The translations under genes were made by a program, and so were the position numbers. This document shows positions 1 to 4,798 of a DNA stretch of 5,039 nt, piece by piece. Each line of letters opens with the position of its first letter. Positions within the stretch are counted from its first letter, which is position 1. Under the pieces are notes generated by a model, which saw nothing but the letters and a program-made list of their open reading frames with translations, had not been told where the DNA came from and did no database searches. This DNA comes from Actinomycetota bacterium (lineage in GTDB: Bacteria > Desulfobacterota > Deferrimicrobia > Deferrimicrobiales > Deferrimicrobiaceae), in the NCBI GenBank assembly GCA_016844415.1, contig JAENIX010000091.1, positions 1-5,039 of the forward strand, given 5' to 3'.

Positions 1-51
1 CAGTTTGAGGTTGCATAAGACGGGCAGACCGCGCCTTCTAACCCTGCATCG

Positions 52-80
52 TTGTCGTTACCACTCAATCGTACTATCTT
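52..80 (+). promoter_or_regulatory. Possible sigma70-type promoter for the first ATPase gene
   Basis: TTGTCG (52-57) and TATCTT (75-80) lie 17 bases apart and would place transcription start near base 87, about 27 bases before the preferred ATG at 114. Another -10-like hexamer, TATGAT (82-87), has no -35 partner at normal spacing. The match to consensus is modest. The stretch is the AT-richer part of the leader, and bases 1-51 show no gene or motif that I can support. Confidence 0.25.
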
Positions 81-81
81 G

Positions 82-103
82 TATGATACGAAACCGTATG
101 ATA
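82..103 (+). promoter_or_regulatory. Inverted repeat in the leader of the first ATPase gene
   Basis: TATGATACG (82-90) and CGTATGATA (95-103) can pair as a 9-bp stem with one G-G mismatch around an AAAC loop. The arms also read as a direct repeat of GTATGATA (81-88 and 96-103, 15 bases apart). The element ends one base before an in-frame GTG (105) and ten bases before the ATG at 114. It could be an operator near the promoter or a leader hairpin affecting initiation. The pairing is seen directly; the function is inferred. Confidence 0.35.
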
Positions 104-113
104 AGTGCAGATC

Positions 114-1580
114 ATGAGATTCTATGACCGCGAGCGGGAGCTGGCCCGCCTGAACGAGATCGCGTCGCTCTCCCGGCGTTCCTCGCACCTGGTGGTCGTC
201 ACCGGCCGGAGGCGGGTCGGTAAGACCGAGCTGATCCGCCGGTTCGCGGAACGCAGAAAGGATGTTCTGTACTTCTTCGTGTCCAGGAAGAAGCCGCATG
301 TCCTGCTCGAGGAGTACAGGGACCTCCTTTCCGGCCGATTCCCGACGCTCCGGCGGGCGGCCTTCCCGGATTTCGGGGAATTCTTCCGGTTCATCTTCGA
401 CGCGATGGAGGAACGCCCGTTATTTGTCGTATTCGACGAGTTCCAGAACTTCCGGAACGTGGACCCTTCCGCGTTTTCCACGTTGCAGGACCTGTGGGAC
501 CGGCGCAAGGATTCCGTCAAGGGAGCGTTGGTATGCATCGGTTCGGTCCAGACGCTGATGCGGGACATTTTCGAGGGTACGAAGGAGCCGCTGTTCGGCA
601 GGGCCACCGCGCGGCTGTACGTGGAGCCGCTCTCGCCGGACACCGTGGCGGAGATACTTTCCGACCGGCGGCTCGATCCGGCAAGGCACTTGCCGTTTTA
701 TTTCACGCTGTTCGGGGGCGTCCCGAAATATCATTTCCTGCTCGACCGGCACAATCTTTTCGGGAAACCTCGCGAGGAGATAATCCGGAAGCTGTTCTGC
801 GAGGCCGATGCCCCCCTGCAGAACGAGGGCCGGGAGCTGCTCATCGAGGAGTTCGGCCGTAACTACCACCTTTACTTTTCGATTCTGGAGGTGATCGCCA
901 GCGGCGAGACGCAGATGGCCCGCATCGCGGACGGAGCCGGGATCAACGTGAACAGCATCAGCAAATACCTGGACGAACTGGTTTCCCAATACCGGGTCGT
1001 CGAGCGCCGGGTGCCGGTCACCGCGCCGCGGGGCGAACACAAATCGGGCCGGTATCACATCGGCGATCCCGCCCTGCGCTTCTGGTTTCGGTATGTCCAC
1101 CGCTACCGGACCCTGCTTGAGATCGGGGAGGAGAAGGAAGCGGCCCGCAAGATCGCAAACGACCTGCCGACCCTCATGGGCAGATCGTTCGAGGAGCTTG
1201 TACGGGCGTTGCTCGTCAGACGGAACGGCGAGGGGGTGCTCCCGTTCCGGTTTTCCCGGATCGGCGGATTCTGGTCCCGGAAGGGGGATGTGGAGATCGA
1301 TGTGGTCGCCTTCGACGAAAAGGAGGAAAACATCCTCTTCGGCGAGTGCAAGCTCGACGGGGCCCGGTTCACCCGCCGGGAGGCGGTTCGCCTAAGGGAA
1401 AAGGCCCTGGCCGTCAAGCGGCGCGGGAGAGGCGGCAAGGAGCATTTCGCCCTGTTCTGCGCGGCTCCGGTTCCCAGGCGGGAAAAGGATTCGCTGATTA
1501 GAGAAGGGGTGGCGGTTTGGGACCTCGGGGCGCTGCTGCGGGCGCCATTCACTGAATCGCAGTCACCGCCGGTGTCCTGA
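114..1580 (+). CDS. DUF234-type ATPase: AAA domain, winged helix and PD-(D/E)XK-like C-terminus
   Basis: Cytoplasmic P-loop ATPase of 488 residues, matching the ATPase_2 (PF01637) plus DUF234 (PF03008) family. The family start 'MRFYDRE' is intact. Walker A is GRRRVGKT (about residues 31-38), and Walker B is LFVVFDE (about 103-109). LFGRATARLYVEPLS (about 160-174) is the family signature after the ATPase core. A winged-helix-like segment, including a helix near ISKYLDELVSQ, covers about 255-302. The tail has EIDVV (Asp about 396) followed by FGECK (Glu 411, Lys 413), the spacing expected of a PD-(D/E)XK nuclease fold. No signal peptide or membrane segment is seen. I chose ATG 114 because family members start at that motif; GTG 105 would add three residues, and neither has a strong Shine-Dalgarno. 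The last nine codons lie inside a repeat, so the original end may have been replaced. The biochemical role of the family is not settled; the family call is firm. Confidence 0.9.
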   Translation: MRFYDRERELARLNEIASLSRRSSHLVVVTGRRRVGKTELIRRFAERRKDVLYFFVSRKKPHVLLEEYRDLLSGRFPTLRRAAFPDFGEFFRFIFDAMEERPLFVVFDEFQNFRNVDPSAFSTLQDLWDRRKDSVKGALVCIGSVQTLMRDIFEGTKEPLFGRATARLYVEPLSPDTVAEILSDRRLDPARHLPFYFTLFGGVPKYHFLLDRHNLFGKPREEIIRKLFCEADAPLQNEGRELLIEEFGRNYHLYFSILEVIASGETQMARIADGAGINVNSISKYLDELVSQYRVVERRVPVTAPRGEHKSGRYHIGDPALRFWFRYVHRYRTLLEIGEEKEAARKIANDLPTLMGRSFEELVRALLVRRNGEGVLPFRFSRIGGFWSRKGDVEIDVVAFDEKEENILFGECKLDGARFTRREAVRLREKALAVKRRGRGGKEHFALFCAAPVPRREKDSLIREGVAVWDLGALLRAPFTESQSPPVS

Positions 1581-1658
1581 TCGTGGCGTTCTGATCCCCC
1601 TGTTTGTGCAATTATCCTTGCGATAGGGTTAATATATAAATAAAGTATCCCTCATGGA
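1556..1658 (+). repeat. Junction repeat, copy 1 (103 bp)
   Basis: Aligns without gaps to 4614-4716 with 87 of 103 bases identical. It has three parts. First is a 12-codon frame plus stop (1556-1594; peptide IAVTAGVLIVAF), preceded directly by an in-frame TGA, so no start is visible. Second is an AT-rich block with inverted arms ATTATCC (1611-1617) and GGTTAAT (1627-1633). Third is a 20-base run to the ATG of the next gene. The first 25 bases also encode, in another frame, the end of the DUF234 ATPase. No transposase, terminal inverted repeats or obvious target-site duplication accompany it. It could be a duplicated gene boundary, a recombination scar or a small non-autonomous element. Confidence 0.85.
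1607..1635 (+). promoter_or_regulatory. Possible promoter with embedded operator before the DUF4143 ATPase
   Basis: TGCAAT (1607-1612) and TAATAT (1630-1635) are 17 bases apart and could act as -35 and -10 boxes, giving a leader of only about 12 bases before ATG 1654. The inverted arms ATTATCC (1611-1617) and GGTTAAT (1627-1633), with one T-T mismatch, sit between and over these boxes, where an operator would act. In copy 3 of the repeat both arms and TAATAT are unchanged, while the loop differs at three bases and the -35 becomes CGCAAT. The boxes are weak and the function is inferred. Confidence 0.3.
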
Positions 1659-2979
1659 AGACCAATACCGTTCCGTAATCCGGCAGAAGATCATCGATAA
1701 CGAGGCGGCCCCGCCCCCGCCCTTCACCCGAAGGGACGTGTGGTTGCCGACCGTGCCTGGAAAGGCCGTAGCGGTGATCGGCATGCGGCGCGTCGGAAAG
1801 ACCACGCTCCTCTGGCAGGTGCTGGCCGACCGCCTGGCCGGTGCGAAAGCCGTCCCCGAACCACGCCACGGGTTGATGTATTTCAGTTTCGAGGACGAGC
1901 GTCTTGCCGGTTTGCAGGGCCGGCACCTCGATCTGCTGGCCGAAGAGTATTTCCGGTTGCATCCGGAATGGCGGGATCGGCGGCGCGCCACCTTCTTTCT
2001 GGACGAAATCCAGCTAGTGCCCGGTTGGGAGCTGTTCGCCCGGCGCCTGCTGGACACCGAGAAAATAGACATATTCCTGTCGGGCTCGTCGGCGCGGCTC
2101 CTTTCCCGGGAAGTGGCCACCAGCATGCGCGGACGCGCCATGGAAGCGGTTGTATACCCCTTCAGTTTCCGGGAATGCCTGCGCCACGCCGGATGCGAGC
2201 CAAAGAAAAACAAGGACCGCATGACGAAGGCCGAACGTTCGCTGCTCGACCGGCGGCTGCTCGAATACCTCGAGCGCGGCGGCTTTCCGGAGGCACAGGG
2301 ACTGGATACGCGCAATCGCATGCAACTGCTGAGCGGCTATGTGGATGTGGTGTTGCTGCGCGACGTGATCGAACGCCACGACGTCGCTCAACCGCGCGTG
2401 TTGCGCTGGATGGCGCGCCGGTTGTTGGGCAACGCGGCGGGCGGCTTCAGCGTGAATAAATTCCATGCCGACCTCAAATCCCAAGGCGTCGCCGTGGGCA
2501 AAGACACCCTTCACGACTACCTCGGTTACCTCGAAGACGCCTTTTTATTGCGCACTCTGACCATCGCGACCGATTCCGAGCGCCGCCGCCATGTGAACCC
2601 CCGGAAGGCGTATCCCGTCGACACGGGCCTGATACCGTTGTTCGACCGGTCCGGAAAGACGAACCTCGGGCATGCCCTGGAAACGGCCGTGCTGCTGGAG
2701 CTGGAGCGGCGCGGGGCCGAAACGGCCTATGTGCGGACTGAAGGCGGGTTCGAAGTGGATTTTATCGCCCGTCACCCCGAAGGGCAAGAGGAACTGCTCC
2801 AGGTTTGCGCGAGCCTGGACGATCCCGATACCCGCACCCGGGAGATCCGCGCCCTTCAGGACGCCGCGACGCGGTATCCCCGTGCCGGCCGGCGCCTGAT
2901 CGCCTTCGACGCTCCTCCGTCGTTCGAATTGCCCCGCGGCATCACGTTTACGCGAGCGGCGGAATGGCTGCTGTCGTGA
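1654..2979 (+). CDS. AAA_14/DUF4143 family ATPase
   Basis: Cytoplasmic P-loop ATPase of 441 residues, a normal full length for the AAA_14 (PF13173) plus DUF4143 (PF13635) family. Walker A is GMRRVGKT (43-50), Walker B is TFFLDEIQ (113-120), and FLSGSSARLLS (141-151) is the sensor-1 strand. YPFSFREC (168-175) and LERGGFPE (206-213) are family signatures. The DUF4143 part runs from about 225 to the end, with LEDAFLLR near 293 and the nuclease-like motifs FEVDF (366-370) and LLQVCASL (381-388). The usual ExK of PD-(D/E)XK enzymes reads Q-V-C, as is common in this family, so cleavage activity is doubtful. ATG 1654 gives the usual spacing to Walker A but has no Shine-Dalgarno; it sits at the end of a repeat that also ends on an ATG near 4712. 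The natural role is unknown; such genes often sit in accessory and toxin-antitoxin regions. The family call is firm. Confidence 0.92.
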   Translation: MEDQYRSVIRQKIIDNEAAPPPPFTRRDVWLPTVPGKAVAVIGMRRVGKTTLLWQVLADRLAGAKAVPEPRHGLMYFSFEDERLAGLQGRHLDLLAEEYFRLHPEWRDRRRATFFLDEIQLVPGWELFARRLLDTEKIDIFLSGSSARLLSREVATSMRGRAMEAVVYPFSFRECLRHAGCEPKKNKDRMTKAERSLLDRRLLEYLERGGFPEAQGLDTRNRMQLLSGYVDVVLLRDVIERHDVAQPRVLRWMARRLLGNAAGGFSVNKFHADLKSQGVAVGKDTLHDYLGYLEDAFLLRTLTIATDSERRRHVNPRKAYPVDTGLIPLFDRSGKTNLGHALETAVLLELERRGAETAYVRTEGGFEVDFIARHPEGQEELLQVCASLDDPDTRTREIRALQDAATRYPRAGRRLIAFDAPPSFELPRGITFTRAAEWLLS

Positions 2980-3041
2980 CGTTCACCCGGATCCTTTACC
3001 AAATCGCCGTCACGGCCGGCGTGCTGATAGTGGCATTTTAG
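2976..3041 (+). CDS. Possible 21-residue hydrophobic micro-protein
   Basis: A GTG at 2976-2978 overlaps the TGA of the ATPase gene (2977-2979), the classic GTGA coupling arrangement, and opens a frame ending at TAG 3039-3041. The product would begin MTFTRILYQ and end IAVTAGVLIVAF: a basic, polar start followed by a run of about 12 nonpolar residues, enough for a short membrane-associated helix. The last 12 codons recur in two other places with almost only synonymous changes, which argues that this frame was under protein-level selection. Against it, there is no good Shine-Dalgarno, the start is a GTG, and the other two copies have lost any in-frame start. It may be a live small protein, a type I toxin-like peptide, or the 3' remnant of a larger gene. 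Confidence 0.3.
   Translation: MTFTRILYQIAVTAGVLIVAF
3003..3041 (+). repeat. Junction repeat, copy 2 (coding part only)
   Basis: Matches the first 39 bases of copies 1 and 3: 12 sense codons for IAVTAGVLIVAF and a stop. Against copy 1 the sense codons differ at seven sites, all synonymous third positions (gca/gcc, acc/acg, ggt/ggc, gtc/gtg, atc/ata, gcg/gca, ttc/ttt), and the stop changes from TGA to TAG. Against copy 3 only one of the sense differences alters the protein (Thr/Ala). Weak similarity continues about 20 bases upstream. The AT-rich leader of copies 1 and 3 is absent; an unrelated 72-base stretch leads to the AbrB gene instead. Confidence 0.75.
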
Positions 3042-3050
3042 GGGCATATG

Positions 3051-3100
3051 GGTAAATGGGCATTGCCTTTTTACCGCTTGTGGGTGTAAGCTTAGGGTAA
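3051..3100 (+). promoter_or_regulatory. Three-armed inverted repeat upstream of the AbrB-RelE operon
   Basis: GGTAAA (3051-3056), TTTACC (3070-3075) and GGTAA (3096-3100) alternate in orientation. Arms 1 and 2 form a hairpin of six pairs, a T-T mismatch and four inner pairs around ATT. Arm 2 extended through GCTT (3076-3079) can instead pair with AAGC (3088-3091) and arm 3. The two foldings exclude each other, and arm 3 abuts the Shine-Dalgarno AGGAGGG (3100-3106). This fits either an operator with half-sites for the AbrB-type protein or a leader switch controlling access to the ribosome site. A weak promoter, TTGCCT (3063-3068) to TAAGCT (3087-3092), lies inside. Base pairing is seen; function is inferred. 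Confidence 0.4.
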
Positions 3101-3113
3101 GGAGGGCACGGCC

Positions 3114-3383
3114 ATGTTGCTCCACGTCGATTCGAGAAAGCGCATCACGATTCCAAAGGAGGCGAACATCAAGCCCGGGGACGCCGTGGAACTGGAGGTT
3201 CTTCCGGACGGACGCCTGGTTCTCGTACCCGTGGCGACCATTCCGAAGCATCAGATCTGGGCGTGGACACCGGAGAACCGCAAGGCCGTATCCGACTCCC
3301 TGAAGGACCCCCGGCCATCGATAACGGTCGAGACGAGGGACGAAGCGGAAAAGGTCGCAAAGCGGTGGGCCGGTGAGGATTGA
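3114..3383 (+). CDS. AbrB/MazE/SpoVT-type antitoxin
   Basis: An 89-residue protein with a swapped-hairpin AbrB DNA-binding domain at residues 1-42: VDSRKRITIPKEA, then IKPGDAVELEV, then GRLVLVPV. This domain normally dimerises, binds the operator of its own operon and represses it. The C-terminal half (43-89) carries WAWTPENRKAVSDSL, typical of the toxin-binding tail of antitoxins, and ends in a charged stretch. ATG 3114 follows a strong Shine-Dalgarno, AGGAGGG, by seven bases, so the start is secure. Its end overlaps the next gene by 11 bases, as expected for a coupled antitoxin-toxin pair. AbrB antitoxins most often partner MazF or PIN toxins; the RelE-like partner here is a less common combination. 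The palindromes just upstream are the natural place for autoregulation. Confidence 0.85.
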   Translation: MLLHVDSRKRITIPKEANIKPGDAVELEVLPDGRLVLVPVATIPKHQIWAWTPENRKAVSDSLKDPRPSITVETRDEAEKVAKRWAGED

Positions 3384-3669
3384 GGTCCGCCCCGCTTTCG
3401 ACGAAGCGGTACGGCTCTCCGAAAGGCCGATCCGGATCGCCGCCGCGAAAACGTTGCGCCTCCTCCAGGGGATCGATTACACGCAACTCCTGTCGCATCC
3501 CGGTCTAAACTTCGAAAAGTTGCACGGGTTCGTCGAGCCGGAAACGGGTGAGCAGCTTTATTCCATCAGGATCACGAAGGCCGCGCGGGTCATGGTCTGC
3601 CTGAAGAACGGCCCGGCGATCGTTCTCGTGGCGCTGCACGTCCGGCACGACGAGGCGTATCGGCGATAG
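3373..3669 (+). CDS. RelE/ParE-superfamily toxin
   Basis: A 98-residue basic protein of the RelE/ParE toxin fold. LNFEKLHGF (45-53), LYSIRITKAARVMVCL (62-77) and the closing HVRHDEAYR (89-97) match the order of motifs in RelE-like 'cytotoxic translational repressor' proteins. Arg66, Arg72, His92, Asp93 and Tyr96 are the candidate functional residues. Family members usually cut mRNA at the ribosome, while ParE relatives poison gyrase; the RelE type is more likely from the terminal H-D-x-x-Y-R. The start is GTG 3373, inside the antitoxin gene, with no better in-frame start before the domain. Translation is probably coupled to the antitoxin. The gene looks intact, so the upstream AbrB protein is inferred to be its functional antitoxin. 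Confidence 0.82.
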   Translation: MRIEVRPAFDEAVRLSERPIRIAAAKTLRLLQGIDYTQLLSHPGLNFEKLHGFVEPETGEQLYSIRITKAARVMVCLKNGPAIVLVALHVRHDEAYRR

Positions 3670-3709
3670 ATACTCTTCGGTTCATACGGAAAAGCGAAAA
3701 AGGATGGCG

Positions 3710-4207
3710 ATGAAAAGAGCGGAAGCTGACAAGACATCGGTCCTTGAAACCATCGGGAAGATCCGCGAATTCCGGCAGGGCGTCGCGCCCGCAGGCGCAT
3801 CCATCCGGGAAATGATCGAGGAAGGCCGCCCGCCGCTCCGGCGTGCCGATAAAATGAAAAAACCCGTATCCCCCACCGGTTTCCCCCCGGTGACGCGGAC
3901 AACGCTTCGCCGCGTGGCCAGGAGAATAGGCGAACTGCCCGGAGTGGAAAAGGTGATATTGTTCGGCTCATACGCCAGCGGCAAACCGACTTCCGACAGC
4001 GATGTGGACATATTTGTAGTATGGGATACCCGGCGCACACTTCTGGATTGCAGGATGAAAATATCCAATATGTTCGATCCAAGACCTTTCCCCATGGATA
4101 TCGTGGTACGGAGGCCCGGTCAGATTCGGCAATCTCTCGCCGGTTTCGACCCCTTCATTAAAGAAATCCATACCACCGGGAAAGTCCTCTTTGAAAAAAA
4201 GCGCTAA
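3710..4207 (+). CDS. MNT-type nucleotidyltransferase with an antitoxin-like N-terminal extension
   Basis: A 165-residue protein with a minimal nucleotidyltransferase domain from about residue 60. VILFGSYASGK leads into the signature GSx10DxD: Gly86-Ser87, Asp98 and Asp100, with a third Asp in FPMDIVV (about 130). In MntA-HepT systems such an enzyme is the antitoxin, transferring AMP to the HEPN toxin, which fits the overlapping HEPN gene downstream. The first ~50 residues are unusual for this family: VLETIGKIREFRQG followed by SIREMIEEGRP resembles the C-terminal, toxin-binding tail of Phd/VapB antitoxins, without their DNA-binding half. I chose ATG 3710 because AAGGA lies five bases upstream; ATG 3704 would add two residues. 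ATG 3854 would give the bare enzyme, but it lacks a ribosome site, and the codons before it are as GC-rich at third positions as the rest. Confidence 0.85.
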   Translation: MKRAEADKTSVLETIGKIREFRQGVAPAGASIREMIEEGRPPLRRADKMKKPVSPTGFPPVTRTTLRRVARRIGELPGVEKVILFGSYASGKPTSDSDVDIFVVWDTRRTLLDCRMKISNMFDPRPFPMDIVVRRPGQIRQSLAGFDPFIKEIHTTGKVLFEKKR

Positions 4208-4586
4208 CGTAACCGAATGGGTTGTGAAAGCGGAGCAGGATTTCGAAGGCGCGTGCATATTAGCCCGAAAGCGCAAGAAACCGGTAAATGATCTGGTCTG
4301 TTTTCATTGCCAGCAATCGGCGGAAAAATATCTGAAAGCGTGCCTGACTCTCCACGAGATTCCCTTTGCGAAAACGCATGACCTAATCAAGTTTAAAAAC
4401 CTTTTATCCGGAAAGATTCCAGAGATAGAGCTTATCGCGGATCTCTTGATCTTCCTGAATGAGTTTTCTGTTCAATACAGGTACCCAGGTGAAAAGGCTT
4501 CGGCAGCATACGCTAGACGTGCATTAAAAGCGGCTCGGGATGTCCGGAAATTCTTCGCCTCCCGCCTGCCGGGGATTTCGAGGTAG
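4191..4586 (+). CDS. HEPN-domain protein, putative toxin partner of the nucleotidyltransferase
   Basis: A 131-residue, mostly helical protein of the HEPN family (PF05168 type). WVVKAEQDFEGACIL (10-24) is helix 1, CFHCQQSAEKYLKA (37-50) is the family's hallmark second helix, KTHDL (61-65) follows, and YRYPG (96-100) precedes the last helix. The canonical RNase motif Rx4-6H is not present: His39, His55 and His63 have no Arg at the required distance. Either this branch uses other residues or it is not an RNase. The start is TTG 4191, overlapping the nucleotidyltransferase gene by 17 bases; a GTG at 4222-4224 is the next in-frame option but would cut into helix 1. Base composition is clearly poorer in GC than the ATPase genes (about 38% in 4381-4440), suggesting a different origin. 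Overlap and family pairing make a toxin-antitoxin or regulatory pair likely. Confidence 0.85.
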   Translation: MKKSANVTEWVVKAEQDFEGACILARKRKKPVNDLVCFHCQQSAEKYLKACLTLHEIPFAKTHDLIKFKNLLSGKIPEIELIADLLIFLNEFSVQYRYPGEKASAAYARRALKAARDVRKFFASRLPGISR

Positions 4587-4613
4587 AAGACATCAAGCGC
4601 ATCCTCATGCTAG

Positions 4614-4716
4614 ATCGCCGTTGCCGCCGGTGTCCTGATCGTGGCGTTCTGACCCGCAGGATCGCGCAATTATCCTTTCGGCAGGGTTAATATTTGAATA
4701 AAGTATCCCCCATGGA
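4614..4716 (+). repeat. Junction repeat, copy 3 (103 bp)
   Basis: Ungapped partner of 1556-1658 (offset 3058 bases, 87 of 103 identical). It carries the 12-codon frame (here with Ala for Thr at codon 4) and its TGA at 4650-4652, the inverted arms ATTATCC (4669-4675) and GGTTAAT (4685-4691), a TAATAT box (4688-4693), and ends on the ATG of the next ORF. An in-frame TAG precedes the coding part directly. A longer match to the upstream side of copy 2 (both have ATCCT about 15 bases earlier) needs a one-base gap, consistent with a frameshifted, decayed copy. Bases 4587-4613, between the HEPN gene and the repeat, hold nothing I can identify. Confidence 0.85.
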
Positions 4717-4798
4717 TGCGCTGACGCTTGCAGATGAAGACATTCTGTTGCATTGGGAAGAGTACAGGAATCGGCCCCCGGAAGGAGAGTGGCCATGA
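4712..4798 (+). CDS. Short ORF (28 codons) after repeat copy 3
   Basis: Begins at the ATG that ends the repeat, in the position where the DUF4143 ATPase starts after copy 1. The product begins MDALTLADEDILLHWEEY and is acidic; I recognise no family. There is no Shine-Dalgarno before it, as with the ATPase. Its TGA overlaps the next ATG (ATGA, 4795-4798), and the last codons contain that gene's ribosome site. It may be a small upstream gene, a coupling leader peptide, or the stump of a gene that lost its body. Confidence 0.35.
   Translation: MDALTLADEDILLHWEEYRNRPPEGEWP

Noticed and set aside
105..113. GTG 105 as start of the DUF234 ATPase
   Set aside because: It adds three residues before the family-typical MRFYDRE start and lies directly against the hairpin; ATG 114 is preferred, though no Shine-Dalgarno decides.
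122..643. Antisense open frame within the DUF234 ATPase (and similar ones at 420-1100, 1103-1552, 1629-2321, 2014-2514)
   Set aside because: Shadows of GC-rich coding sequence: the opposite strand holds intact ATPase motifs over the same bases, and the antisense products are Arg/Ser-rich with no recognisable domains.
3061..3075. Intrinsic terminator after the DUF4143 ATPase (GCC followed by five T)
   Set aside because: The T run is itself inside the stem of the larger hairpin and the GGC/GCC stem alone is only three pairs.
3657..3673. Hairpin GTATC/GATAC at the end of the RelE gene
   Set aside because: A five-pair stem with no T tract and no extension; too weak to call a terminator or operator.
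3558..4082. Antisense open frames over the RelE and nucleotidyltransferase genes (also 3682-4095, 3968-4276)
   Set aside because: They overlap clear GSx10DxD and RelE motifs on the + strand and cross gene boundaries.
1556..4716. CRISPR array, integron attC sites or insertion sequence
   Set aside because: Only three copies, at 1.4-1.6 kb spacing, no transposase, integrase or Cas gene, and no terminal inverted repeats or target duplications seen.
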